Assembly: GCA_035496935.1 (NCBI GenBank)
Contig: DATJED010000023.1
Span: 434,001 to 498,000 of the forward strand
Direction: 5' to 3'
Length of the DNA: 64,000 nucleotides
Source: Pseudopedobacter sp035496935
GTDB lineage: Bacteria; Bacteroidota; Bacteroidia; Sphingobacteriales; Sphingobacteriaceae
Below are positions 8,783 through 17,106 of the stretch, piece after piece (position 1 is the first letter of the stretch; every line of letters begins with the position of its first letter). The position numbers and the translations under genes are program-made. The notes under the pieces are model-generated. The model was given only the letters and a program-made list of their open reading frames with translations. It was not told the DNA's origin and searched no databases.

Positions 8783-9391
8783 ATGAAAAACAAAGCGCTG
8801 TTTATTTTCTGCTTCTTGTTTTTGTTGGTTGGCTTTGCAAAGGCTCAAGAGGCGTTTATAAAACCTCCAAAAAATGATACCATACGCGTTGCCGCTATTA
8901 ATATAGATGGCGAGATTATGCCGTGGATACTGCTTAACCCGGTAATTATAAAAGATTATCGCCGATTTGCATCAAAAGAAGCTTATGACAATTACCGTCG
9001 GTTACGTTATAACGTAATTAAAGTTTTGCCTTACGCAAGATATGCGGGGCAAAGATACAGACAGTTGGAACGTGATTTGGCAACAACTTCTGATAAGCGA
9101 AAACAAAAACAGTATGTGAAGAGTTGTGATAAGGAAATAAAAGATTTGTTTAATAAAGAAGTTAAAAATTTGACCATCTCCCAAGGAGAGATATTGATTA
9201 AGCTGATAGACCGGGAAACCGGAAACAGCAGCTTTAAGTTGGTGCAGGATTTAAAAGGAAATGTTTCTGCTTTTGTAATGCAGTCTGTAGCCAAATTATT
9301 TGGGCATGACCTTAAAAACAAGTACGATGTGGACCAGGACAGAGATATTGAAGCCATCATCAGATCTACCGGCTACTATAATTACCAGTAA
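8783..9391 (+). CDS. DUF4294 domain protein, secreted
   Basis: 202 residues. A signal peptide (MKNKALFIFCFLFLLVGFAKA) directs export. The rest is the conserved DUF4294 block, with IDGEIMPWILLNPVIIKDYRRFAS, then YRRLRYNVIKVLPYA and a long basic helix (YRQLERDL, KRKQKQYVKSCDKEIKDLF). The family is, as far as I know, restricted to Bacteroidota and without assigned function; the helical part may be an extended rod in the periplasm. It ends 6 bases before the glutathione-peroxidase gene, so the two should be cotranscribed. A promoter with an overlapping inverted repeat lies just upstream. Confidence 0.78.
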   Translation: MKNKALFIFCFLFLLVGFAKAQEAFIKPPKNDTIRVAAINIDGEIMPWILLNPVIIKDYRRFASKEAYDNYRRLRYNVIKVLPYARYAGQRYRQLERDLATTSDKRKQKQYVKSCDKEIKDLFNKEVKNLTISQGEILIKLIDRETGNSSFKLVQDLKGNVSAFVMQSVAKLFGHDLKNKYDVDQDRDIEAIIRSTGYYNYQ

Positions 9392-9397
9392 TTTAAT

Positions 9398-9904
9398 ATG
9401 GATAAGCCTAATATTTATCAGTTTACAGTAGAAAATGCGAAGGGAGAGGCAGTAAGTCTTGAAGAATATAAGGGAAAAGTTTTATTGATTGTAAACACCG
9501 CCTCGGAATGTGGGTTTACGCCACAGTTAACGCTTTTAGAGGAACTTAGGAAAGATTTTGAAACCGAAAATTTCGAGATACTTGCTTTCCCCAGCAATGA
9601 TTTTGGACAGCAGGAGCCGTTAAATGATGAAGGCATAGGCAAGTTTTGTAGTATTAATTACCAAACTAAGTTTACCATTTTTAAAAAGCTTAGGGTTAGG
9701 GGAGAACACGCACACCCGCTTTTTAAGTTTCTGGCGGATAAAAAACTGAACGGAACATTTAATTCATCGCCCCGCTGGAATTTCCATAAGTATCTGATTA
9801 ATGCGAACGGAGAAGTTGCAGATTACTTTTATTCTTTCACAAAACCTAACTCGGCAAGGGTAAAAAAGAAAATCCAAAAGCTTTTAGTAAACGCTAAAAG
9901 CTAA
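9398..9904 (+). CDS. Glutathione peroxidase-family thiol peroxidase
   Basis: 168 residues, usual length for the bacterial BsaA/BtuE type. NTASECGFTPQ has the peroxidatic cysteine Cys38 (not selenocysteine), FPSNDFGQQEP the catalytic glutamine and WNFHKYLIN the catalytic tryptophan region. GKFCSINYQTKF has a second cysteine where thioredoxin-dependent members keep a resolving residue. No signal peptide, so it is cytoplasmic. It reduces hydroperoxides, more likely with thioredoxin than glutathione, since the neighbour bshB1 indicates bacillithiol as the low-molecular-weight thiol. Sits 6 bases after the DUF4294 gene and 70 bases before bshB1. Confidence 0.92.
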   Translation: MDKPNIYQFTVENAKGEAVSLEEYKGKVLLIVNTASECGFTPQLTLLEELRKDFETENFEILAFPSNDFGQQEPLNDEGIGKFCSINYQTKFTIFKKLRVRGEHAHPLFKFLADKKLNGTFNSSPRWNFHKYLINANGEVADYFYSFTKPNSARVKKKIQKLLVNAKS

Positions 9905-9974
9905 ATGCTGAAAAATTTAACATGAGCTATTCCATCTGCTTTCTTACATACTTATTACTGTTACTTTCTGAATT

Positions 9975-10697
9975 ATGAAATTAGATTTATTATTTATAGT
10001 TGCGCATCCGGATGATGTGGAGTTAGGTGCGGCAGGTACTATTTTAAAACATAAAAAAGAAGGCAAAAAGGTTGGCATAATTGATTTGACCCGTGGCGAA
10101 TTAGGTACTCGCGGAACTCCGGAGACCCGGAAACAAGAAGCTGATGATGCTTCAAAAATTCTAGGACTTGATGTCAGGGAAAACTTAGGGATTAGAGACG
10201 GTTTTTTTAAAAACGATGAAGAACATCAGCTAAAGGTAATAGCCGCAATTCGTAAATACCAGCCAGAAATTGTGGTTACCAATGCTTACCATGATCGGCA
10301 TCCCGACCATGGCAGAGCTTGCGATTTGGTGAACGATTCTTGTTTTTTAGCCGGTTTACAAAAAATTGAAACATTGGAGAACGGCAATTCGCAACAACCA
10401 CACCGCCCAAGATTATTGTTACATCTTATTCAGGATACTTACATAAAACCAGATATTGTTATTGACATTTCTGAATTTATGGAACAAAAACTGGAAGCAA
10501 TACGAGCTTACAAAACTCAATTTTTTGTGGACGGCGTAAATATAAATGAACCACAAACTTACATTTCAAACCCGGCTTTTATGGATTTAATTATCGGCAG
10601 AACAAGAGAATTTGGTCGTTCCATTCAAGCTGACCATGCCGAAGGTTTCTTGTGCAAAAAGATTTTAGGGGTGGATAGCTTGTTTGAGCTGAGGTAA
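9975..10697 (+). CDS. bshB1: Bacillithiol biosynthesis deacetylase BshB1
   Basis: 240 residues, PIG-L/LmbE zinc deacetylase fold. AHPDDVELGAAG (residues 10-21) gives the His-Pro-Asp-Asp metal and catalytic motif, and HDRHPDHGRA near 107-116 the second zinc histidine. DLTRGELGTRGTPETR and LGIRDGFF are typical of BshB1 as opposed to other LmbE proteins. It removes the acetyl group from GlcNAc-malate to give glucosaminyl-malate, the second step of bacillithiol synthesis. The position after a thiol peroxidase fits a thiol-redox operon. The other bacillithiol genes (bshA, bshC) are not in this window. Confidence 0.92.
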   Translation: MKLDLLFIVAHPDDVELGAAGTILKHKKEGKKVGIIDLTRGELGTRGTPETRKQEADDASKILGLDVRENLGIRDGFFKNDEEHQLKVIAAIRKYQPEIVVTNAYHDRHPDHGRACDLVNDSCFLAGLQKIETLENGNSQQPHRPRLLLHLIQDTYIKPDIVIDISEFMEQKLEAIRAYKTQFFVDGVNINEPQTYISNPAFMDLIIGRTREFGRSIQADHAEGFLCKKILGVDSLFELR

Positions 10698-10767
10698 AAA
10701 ATTAAGCAAGGGCTAAGCCGCTTCGCTCTGCAATGAACAGCCTTTCAAAGGCTACCACCCGGAAAAA

Positions 10768-11268
10768 CTAAAAAGTATATCTAATTGTCAGTGCGGCCTC
10801 AAGATCCAAAAACGGACCTCTTGCCAGCTCTATCCGCGGATGCAAATCCAAAGAAGTGGAAACCGGAAGTTCTGGAACCTGCCATTCTAAACCTAAAATG
10901 CCATCTGCACCTAGCAAAATGCCACTATTGTCATAGTACCTGTCTTTTCCATAAGCTCTGTAATACCGGTTTTCGCTAATTCCTCCAATATGCGCACCTG
11001 CACCGTAAAACCAAGTTAAAGATGGCTCTGCAAATGCAACGGCATGTTTTTCGTACAAACCTGTTACTACAAAAACTCCCGGTCTAAAACCAATGATTCC
11101 TTCTAAAGCTGTGTCTGAGTTTATAAAATGTTTTAAAGTTATTCCGTTTTCATAACCTCCAATTCGTAAGCCAACTGCGGTATTATAGTTCGCCTGTGCA
11201 GATGCGTTTATCGTTAATCCGCAAACAAAGCCTAAAGCCAATACCAGTTTTAATAATTTTTCTCTCAT
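10768..11268 (-). CDS. Secreted hypothetical protein, probable small outer-membrane barrel
   Basis: 166 residues from the ATG at 11268. The frame is open to 11322, but the upstream codons lack a signal peptide while MREKLLKLVLALGFVCGLTI... ends in a clean NASAQ cleavage site. After it come short amphipathic strands rich in Gly and aromatic residues (NTAVGLRIGGYENGITLKHFI, SLTWFYGAGAHIGG) and a terminal aromatic residue (IRYTF), as in outer-membrane barrels. It resembles the many uncharacterised PorT/OmpW-like proteins of Bacteroidota, but I cannot name a family. Convergent with bshB1, 70 bases apart. Confidence 0.62.
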   Translation of the reverse strand: MREKLLKLVLALGFVCGLTINASAQANYNTAVGLRIGGYENGITLKHFINSDTALEGIIGFRPGVFVVTGLYEKHAVAFAEPSLTWFYGAGAHIGGISENRYYRAYGKDRYYDNSGILLGADGILGLEWQVPELPVSTSLDLHPRIELARGPFLDLEAALTIRYTF

Positions 11269-11433
11269 TTTTAACAAAATAAATTTAGCCGCACAGGCAC
11301 AAATCAAATGCCAAGCAAGCAAATAAGTTCAATCAACAACGTTTTTTTAAATAGGTAATTATAATAGGTTGAATATTATTGATTTAACGCTCCATTTTTA
11401 AACTTATTGAAATGGTGCAACTTGTCATGGTAA

Positions 11434-11441
11434 TAATTTTG
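11434..11441 (+). promoter_or_regulatory. Possible -7 box (TAATTTTG) for the acyl-CoA ligase
   Basis: Matches TAnnTTTG inside the 297-base gap 11269-11565, leaving a leader of over 100 bases. I see nothing else definable in that gap. The -33 element is unclear. Confidence 0.3.
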
Positions 11442-11565
11442 ACATCTTCGCATTATAAACACCCAAGTTTTTAGGTTTTGTGCTTTAATTTTTTATTTTT
11501 GATTAAGAGCGATTTTTGTTTTATCAGCTCTATATAAACCAGGTACCCACTAATTCTTAATCATT

Positions 11566-13347
11566 ATGGAAACAATAAACAGAGTTTTCGATTTGTTGCA
11601 GTTCAACAAACAAAAATACAACAGCCAGAATGTTTTGGCTGAAAAAATTAAGGGTAGTTGGAAAACTTACAGCATAGATGATTTTATTAAATATGCTGAC
11701 GATGTAAGCCGCGGACTTTTAAAACTAGGGATTAAAAAGGACGAAAAAGTTGCCATTATGTCGCCTAACCGGCCCGAGTGGAATTTCTGCGATTTCGGTA
11801 TTATGCAGATTGGCGCTGCACAAGTTCCAATGTATCCAACCCTGGCAGAAAGCGACATCAACTTTATTATAAAGGATGCCGAAGTAAAATTGATTTTTGT
11901 TTCGGATGAAGCGCTTTTCAAAAAAATTGAGAAGGTTAAGCGGGAATTCAATTTACAGCTTTCTATATATACTTTTGATCAGGTTGAAGGCGTTGCACAT
12001 TGGAAAGAGGTGCAAGAACTTGGGCGACAAAATTCCTCAATAGATTTAGAACCGCATAAATCGGCCATTAAGTCTGATGATTTGTTGACCCTGATTTATA
12101 CCTCCGGCACTACAGGAACACCAAAAGGAGTGATGCTGACTCATGATAATTTATTGAGCAATGTAATTTACTCGGCGCCCTTGTATCCGAAAGAAGTAAG
12201 AAGAGCGTTAAGTTTCCTGCCATTATCGCATATTTTTGAGCGGATGGTAGTCTACATGTATTTTTATTTGGGAATTTCTGTGTATTATGCCGAGAGCATG
12301 GATACCATTGTTGATAATTTATTGGAGGTTAAACCACATTGTTTTACCACTGTGCCAAGGCTATTAGAAAAGGTTTACGATAAAATTGTTGCAAAAGGTC
12401 ATGCTTTAACCGGTGTTAAAAAAACTTTGTTTTTTTGGGCTTTAAACTTAGGGCACAAATATGAGCTGGACGGCAAAAATGGGCTGTTTTATGAGCTACA
12501 GTTGAAGATTGCCCGTAAACTGATTTTTAGCAAATGGAAAGCCGCTTTGGGTGGGGAGATTATTGCAATCGTTTCTGGCGGAGCAGCATTGCAAGAACGT
12601 TTGGCCCGGATTTTTTGGGCCGCTGATATTAAAGTGCTAGAAGGTTATGGTTTAACCGAGACCTCGCCGGTGATTGCCGTGAACGGTCCTTTCCCCGGTC
12701 AAACCAAGTTTGGAACCGTAGGTAAAGTTCTTGGAAACGTGGAAGTTAAGATTGCGGAGGATGGAGAAATTTTAACCAAAGGTCCTAATTTAATGAAAGG
12801 ATACTACAAAAGACCAGATGCTACCGCCGAAGCAATAACGGACGGTTGGCTCCATACCGGTGATATTGGCGAATTAACAGATGGTTTTTTAGCAATTACC
12901 GACAGAAAAAAAGAGGTCTTTAAAACCGCAGGAGGCAAATACATTGCTCCACAGGTTTTGGAAAATAAACTAAAGGAATCGGTTTATATAGAACAAGTAA
13001 TGGTAGTTGGAGAAAACAGAAAGTTTCCGTCTGCGTTAATTGTCCCTAGTTTTGAGAAATTAAAAGAATGGGGTTCTAAAAATGAAATTATTGAGAAAGA
13101 CAATGCTAGTTTAATTAAGAACGAAAAAGTATTGGATAAGATTTGGTTAGAGATTGAAAAACTGAACGAGCATTTTGGGCATTGGGAAAAAATCAAAAAA
13201 TTTGCGCTTTTACCTGATGAATTTACAATTGACGGCGGAGAGATGACACCTAAATTGAGTTTGAAACGCAAGGTGATTTTAACTAAAAACGCGGAACTGA
13301 TTGATAGGATTTATGCTGAGGGTGCTAAACAGGAACATCATGTTTAG
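11566..13347 (+). CDS. Long-chain acyl-CoA synthetase (AMP-forming)
   Basis: 593 residues, ANL adenylating superfamily. LIYTSGTTGTPKGVMLTHDN (about 176-195) is the AMP/phosphate-binding loop. LSFLPLSHIFER, then EGYGLTETSPVIAV and GWLHTGDIG, followed by TDRKKEVFKTAGGKYIAPQVLE, form the adenylate-binding and hinge motifs of the FadD15/eukaryotic ACSL-like branch common in Bacteroidota. It makes acyl-CoA from free fatty acid, ATP and CoA via an acyl-adenylate. Single gene; the following small genes on the same strand are unrelated. Chain-length preference cannot be read from the sequence. Confidence 0.93.
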   Translation: METINRVFDLLQFNKQKYNSQNVLAEKIKGSWKTYSIDDFIKYADDVSRGLLKLGIKKDEKVAIMSPNRPEWNFCDFGIMQIGAAQVPMYPTLAESDINFIIKDAEVKLIFVSDEALFKKIEKVKREFNLQLSIYTFDQVEGVAHWKEVQELGRQNSSIDLEPHKSAIKSDDLLTLIYTSGTTGTPKGVMLTHDNLLSNVIYSAPLYPKEVRRALSFLPLSHIFERMVVYMYFYLGISVYYAESMDTIVDNLLEVKPHCFTTVPRLLEKVYDKIVAKGHALTGVKKTLFFWALNLGHKYELDGKNGLFYELQLKIARKLIFSKWKAALGGEIIAIVSGGAALQERLARIFWAADIKVLEGYGLTETSPVIAVNGPFPGQTKFGTVGKVLGNVEVKIAEDGEILTKGPNLMKGYYKRPDATAEAITDGWLHTGDIGELTDGFLAITDRKKEVFKTAGGKYIAPQVLENKLKESVYIEQVMVVGENRKFPSALIVPSFEKLKEWGSKNEIIEKDNASLIKNEKVLDKIWLEIEKLNEHFGHWEKIKKFALLPDEFTIDGGEMTPKLSLKRKVILTKNAELIDRIYAEGAKQEHHV

Positions 13348-13461
13348 TGGGGATTTGGAAACTACACATATATATAAGTTACCAGCAAGCATAAAAAACG
13401 ACATGATAAAAAATCTTTTCAAGCATAATAAAGCCTTGAAGAATAACGTCAAAATATACAA

Positions 13462-13944
13462 ATGAAAATTATATTAGAATCTAAAAAGTCACATATATTC
13501 CTTCGCCTTAGTTACCTAATCCTTATGCTTGGCTTTACACCATTTGCGATTATTGGAATGCATAATGAAGGGAAGGATTATGGGATTTTTTTCTTCCTTT
13601 TAGTTGGAGTTTTACTATTTCCGGAATTTTATATTAAAGTTTTCTTGAAGCCTTTAAATGCTGAACTAGAAGAAAATCGAATTGTTGCAAAATATTTATG
13701 CGGATCTGACAAAAACATATCGCTGAACGAAATAAACGCTTATAGTGAATGTTATGAGAAAACAAATTATGGACTTACGAAAGGAATAATTTTGTACCTA
13801 AAAAATCGTAAACATATAGACTTCACCGAAGTTAATATAAAAGATATAACACCGTTATTAAACTATCTTAACGACAATAAAGTCTCAACCTACGGCTCAG
13901 AGAAATTGACACCTTGGTTTTTGTTTAAATACAAATACGATTGA
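13462..13944 (+). CDS. Hypothetical membrane protein with two N-terminal membrane segments
   Basis: 160 residues, not recognised. Two hydrophobic stretches at about 13-33 (LRLSYLILMLGFTPFAIIGM) and 42-60 (IFFFLLVGVLLFPEFYIKVF) form a membrane hairpin. The remaining 100 residues look like a small beta-rich cytoplasmic domain, similar in layout to short PH-like DUF proteins (ELEENRIVAKYLCG, ISLNEINAYSECYEK, GIILYLKNRKHIDF). No signal peptide. It is flanked by non-coding stretches with GTTA-type motifs resembling cassette junctions and does not form an obvious operon, so its recruitment is unclear. Confidence 0.55.
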   Translation: MKIILESKKSHIFLRLSYLILMLGFTPFAIIGMHNEGKDYGIFFFLLVGVLLFPEFYIKVFLKPLNAELEENRIVAKYLCGSDKNISLNEINAYSECYEKTNYGLTKGIILYLKNRKHIDFTEVNIKDITPLLNYLNDNKVSTYGSEKLTPWFLFKYKYD

Positions 13945-14052
13945 CAATTATTCATAAACAATAGTATGAGGTAACAAGAAATGCCAGCTGGTAACAGCAA
14001 ATTCCAAAACGTTAGCGGTAATTTTTCCGAGACACATATAAACAAAAATAAA

Positions 14053-14256
14053 ATGAAACAAATGCGGACCTTTCTCTTCATTACTTTTATAAGTTATGGA
14101 GCATTCGCACAATCTGTAATTGTAAATGCTGACGGAACCCATTCGACAATTATCGACAATGGAGCAACTAAGACGATCGTAAACCCGAACGGGACTCATT
14201 CTACGGTTATCGAAAATGGAGAAACCAAAATAATCGTAAATCCGAACGGAGCTTAG
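14053..14256 (+). CDS. Small secreted protein with a 19-residue tandem repeat
   Basis: 67 residues from the ATG at 14053; an earlier in-frame ATG (13981) would add 24 residues without a signal peptide. MRTFLFITFISYGAFAQ is a signal peptide. The mature part is 2.3 copies of a 19-residue unit, VNADGTHSTIIDNGATKT / VNPNGTHSTVIENGETKI / VNPNGA, encoded by a 57-base DNA repeat. The third copy breaks off at a stop codon 3 bases before a hairpin repeat cluster begins, which suggests the array may once have been longer. Function unknown. Confidence 0.5.
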   Translation: MKQMRTFLFITFISYGAFAQSVIVNADGTHSTIIDNGATKTIVNPNGTHSTVIENGETKIIVNPNGA

Positions 14257-14258
14257 CT

Positions 14259-14409
14259 GTTCGACATGTTCCGCAGGGCATGTCGAACTATCTCAAATAA
14301 AGTGGATTTGCAATCCACCCCGTTAACGTTAATTTCCGCTCTGTAATTTAAAGGGATTGCAAATCCCTTTTTATAGTAAATTCGACATGCCTTTTAGAAC
14401 ATGTCGAAT
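14259..14409. repeat. Cluster of four palindromic (REP-like) hairpins
   Basis: Outer pair: GTTCGACATG/CATGTCGAAC (14259-14288) and ATTCGACATG/CATGTCGAAT (14380-14409), each a 10-base arm with a 10-base loop. Inner pair: GTGGATT/AATCCAC with 3-base loop TGC (14302-14318) and AAAGGGATT/AATCCCTTT with loop GCA (14350-14370). In the gap 14257-14639 the rest (14410-14584) shows no gene or motif I can name. Confidence 0.75.
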
Positions 14410-14584
14410 AGCAACATTTCCAAAAAGCATTTAAGTGATCAGAAAAAGGAACACCTAAACGAGAAGGGGAACGTCCAGATTGTTAATTCGCCCAGCGCAG
14501 AAGCCCATGCTTCGCTTATCACAACGACGGTAAAATGATGGAGGCAGTGCATGAAAGATCCACCTGATGGTATCTTTATAAAAC

Positions 14585-14623
14585 AAAAAAAAGTTGCCTC
14601 GAATACCGAGGCAACCTTTTTTT
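14585..14623. terminator. Bidirectional terminator downstream of the OmpA-type gene
   Basis: GTTGCCTCG (14593-14601) and CGAGGCAAC (14607-14615) with loop AATAC, flanked by A and T runs on both sides. It ends the minus-strand OmpA gene and could also stop plus-strand transcription. Confidence 0.9.
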
Positions 14624-14639
14624 CGAATTAAATATAACC

Positions 14640-15980
14640 TTAGTTAAACAAGGTAAACTCAACTCTTCTGTTATTTTGGCGACCGCTTTCGGTAGCGTTA
14701 GTATCTATCGGTTGGGTTTCTCCATAACCGGTTGCTTCAATTCTTGAAGGATTTGCACCTTTATTTACCAAATAAGCCTTAACAGATTCGGCCCTGTCTT
14801 TAGAAAGTTTCATATTGTAAGCGTCGCTACCTTTGCTATCTGTATGACCTGCTAATTTTAAGCTCAAGTTTTTAGAAACAATAAGATTGGCTACTTTGTC
14901 TAATGTTGCAAAAGAACTAGATCTGATGGTAGCTTTATTGAAATCAAACTCAAGGTTTTTAATCGCATCTGCTACTACTTTTTTGTCCTCTTCAGAAATA
15001 ATATAAGTTACTGGTTTTTGTACCACAGTTTTTGGAAGCGGACAGCCAGAACCGTCAACAGCTGTGCCTTGCGGTGTATCTGGGCATTTATCATAAAAAT
15101 CGGAAACGCCATCACCGTCTGCATCGCTGGCTAATTTGTCAACTTTTGCTTTTAAATCTGGGTCGTTTTTATTAGCGTCAAGTTCTGCTTTTAAGGCATC
15201 GTATTTTGCAACATAGTTTTTCTCTAAAATTGCAGCCGGGTTAGCAAAAGCCAATTGCGGTTTTGCTTTGTTTCCTAAGGCAAATTCTAAACCTCCGTAT
15301 CCGTAAGAGAACTTGTCGTTAGCTGGCTCTCTGGTGTATCCATCTAGGTTATCGCCGTCAACAAAATTCATTTTATAACCGAAATCTAAATTAACGCCTT
15401 TCGCAATCATAAATTTAACACCAACAGCAATAGGCACAACTAGTTCGTGGATGTTTTCTCCATCGTTCAAATCCGTGGTAACTCCAGCATTGTCGGTTAT
15501 TGTTGGTTGGTACCCCATTAATCCTGCACCAGCAGAAACATAAGGAGTAATGTAGCTTTGGCGGTTTAAAATATTAAAGTTCCCGATGTTGTAAACCGCA
15601 CTTAACGTACCACCCCATTTAATTTCGGTCTCGTAGTTTGAATATGGAGACGAAATAATTGGACCATCTGTGTTTGATGTTTCGTTATCCGCTTTAAGCG
15701 TTCCTCTGAAAAAATCTCCCTGTATACCAAAATTGTGGGTAAATTGTTTTTTCAAATAACCGCCGTAACCTGCGTTTACTTCCCAATTTGAGAAATCGTT
15801 TTTTCCGCCGGTTAAAACAACTGGCGACATAACGCCACCGGTTACACCAAAAGACCATGTTCTGTAAGCACTAGCTTTTGTAAATGGTTCGGGAGTACCA
15901 GTGTTGTATTGCGCATTAGCGTAGCTTGCCATAGCAACTGCACCGAGTAGCATTATGCTTTGTTTTAATTTTGTTTTCAT
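14640..15980 (-). CDS. OmpA-family outer-membrane protein with N-terminal barrel and thrombospondin type 3 repeat
   Basis: 446 residues from the ATG at 15980; the frame runs to 16085 but only MKTKLKQSIMLLGAVAMASYANAQ gives a signal peptide. An eight-strand-like barrel follows (about 30-260). Then comes an acidic Ca-binding hinge (DADGDGVSDFYDKCPDTPQG, type 3 thrombospondin repeat) and a C-terminal OmpA peptidoglycan-binding domain with LEFDFNKATIRSSSF, LKLAGHTDSKGSDAYN and LSKDRAESVKAYL. It links outer membrane and cell wall. Monocistronic, with a strong terminator. Such OmpA/OprF-like proteins are abundant in Bacteroidota. Confidence 0.93.
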   Translation of the reverse strand: MKTKLKQSIMLLGAVAMASYANAQYNTGTPEPFTKASAYRTWSFGVTGGVMSPVVLTGGKNDFSNWEVNAGYGGYLKKQFTHNFGIQGDFFRGTLKADNETSNTDGPIISSPYSNYETEIKWGGTLSAVYNIGNFNILNRQSYITPYVSAGAGLMGYQPTITDNAGVTTDLNDGENIHELVVPIAVGVKFMIAKGVNLDFGYKMNFVDGDNLDGYTREPANDKFSYGYGGLEFALGNKAKPQLAFANPAAILEKNYVAKYDALKAELDANKNDPDLKAKVDKLASDADGDGVSDFYDKCPDTPQGTAVDGSGCPLPKTVVQKPVTYIISEEDKKVVADAIKNLEFDFNKATIRSSSFATLDKVANLIVSKNLSLKLAGHTDSKGSDAYNMKLSKDRAESVKAYLVNKGANPSRIEATGYGETQPIDTNATESGRQNNRRVEFTLFN

Positions 15981-16082
15981 GATGATTAATATTTGTTTGG
16001 TGCTTTTATAGTCAAAACGCTGCCAAATCTGGTTTTGCGGGCTGTTAATTTTTAACTGCTTATTAATCAAACGGTAAGAAAA

Positions 16083-16112
16083 CAAAAAAAGACCTAGCTA
16101 ATTAACTAGGTC
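16083..16112 (-). terminator. Terminator of the nucleotidyltransferase gene
   Basis: GACCTAG and CTAGGTC close an 8-base AT loop at 16091-16112; on the minus strand a run of T follows. It sits about 30 bases after the stop at 16145. Confidence 0.75.
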
Positions 16113-16144
16113 CTTAAAGGTTATTGTATCAAATAAACTACAAA

Positions 16145-17044
16145 TTACCACAGTTTGGACGGGTAAACCCCGCTTTCAACCAGTTTATTGATATTTTCTT
16201 GTACAATTTCTTTATCTTCTTTATAAGTTACACCAAACCATTTGGCATCCGTTGGGATAACTTTAAAAGTAGCGATGTTGTTTTTTATCAAATAATCTGC
16301 AATTAAAGGGATAAAGAACTCTGCTTTAGGGTTGTCTTCGTTTTTAGCAACAAAATCAACGAAAAGTTTTTCTGTAACTTTAAATACCTCTGGCGTAAAA
16401 CCCCAAAAATTCATCGAAACCGGTGTTGACGCATCTAACGGAGTTTCTATGCCATCTTCTTCGTAAACAATACCGCCATCTTTAGGGTAAACTTTAGTAC
16501 GTTCGTTAATTTCGGTCATGTTTTCGTTAGCGTCCGTTTTACAAACACCACGAGAAACAGAGCCATTTTCTGATAAGGTATTGCCTATTTTGTATCCAAC
16601 AATGCTGTATTTGTTCTCTGCAGCATCGGTGGTTAAAAAATCAACCATGCTTTTAAAAGCTTCGTAACCGTAGTAATCATCGGCGTTAATAACGCAAAAT
16701 GGTTCGTGAATTTGATTTTTAGATTCTAAAATAGCATGTCCGGTTCCCCAAGGTTTTGCTCTTTCAATTTCTTTATCGATACCGTATTTTTTAAGATCAA
16801 AAGTTTGGAAAACGTAATCAGTTTCAACTTTGCCTGCCAATTTCGCATCAAAAATGCTTTTAAAATTGTCTAGAAATTCTTCTCTGATGATGAAAGTAAT
16901 TTTCCCGAATCCGGCTTTTATGGCATCATAAATAGAATAATCAATAATGGTTTCGCCGTTAGGGCCAAAGCCATCAATTTGTTTCATGCTTCCATATCTG
17001 CTCGCCATTCCTGCTGCTAGTATCAGTAAAGTAGGTTTCTTCAT
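16145..17044 (-). CDS. Sugar-phosphate nucleotidyltransferase family protein
   Basis: 299 residues. The N-terminus LLILAAGMASRYGSMKQIDGF is the nucleotide-binding loop of the NTP_transferase (GlmU/RmlA-like) fold, followed by GETIIDYSIYDAIKAGF. AKPWGTGHAILESKNQI and FCVINADDYYGYEAF carry the base-contacting and metal-binding aspartates. It should couple a sugar 1-phosphate to an NTP. The long 'mannose/glucose-1-phosphate' subtype cannot be resolved. No sugar-pathway neighbours: the OmpA gene downstream is separated by a terminator and the S9 peptidase gene upstream ends 63 bases before the start. Confidence 0.82.
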   Translation of the reverse strand: MKKPTLLILAAGMASRYGSMKQIDGFGPNGETIIDYSIYDAIKAGFGKITFIIREEFLDNFKSIFDAKLAGKVETDYVFQTFDLKKYGIDKEIERAKPWGTGHAILESKNQIHEPFCVINADDYYGYEAFKSMVDFLTTDAAENKYSIVGYKIGNTLSENGSVSRGVCKTDANENMTEINERTKVYPKDGGIVYEEDGIETPLDASTPVSMNFWGFTPEVFKVTEKLFVDFVAKNEDNPKAEFFIPLIADYLIKNNIATFKVIPTDAKWFGVTYKEDKEIVQENINKLVESGVYPSKLW

Positions 17045-17106
17045 TTGCTGTTGATTTTTATTAAGAGTTTTAGTTAGATTTTTGTGAATTGCTAAACTAA
17101 TAAAAA

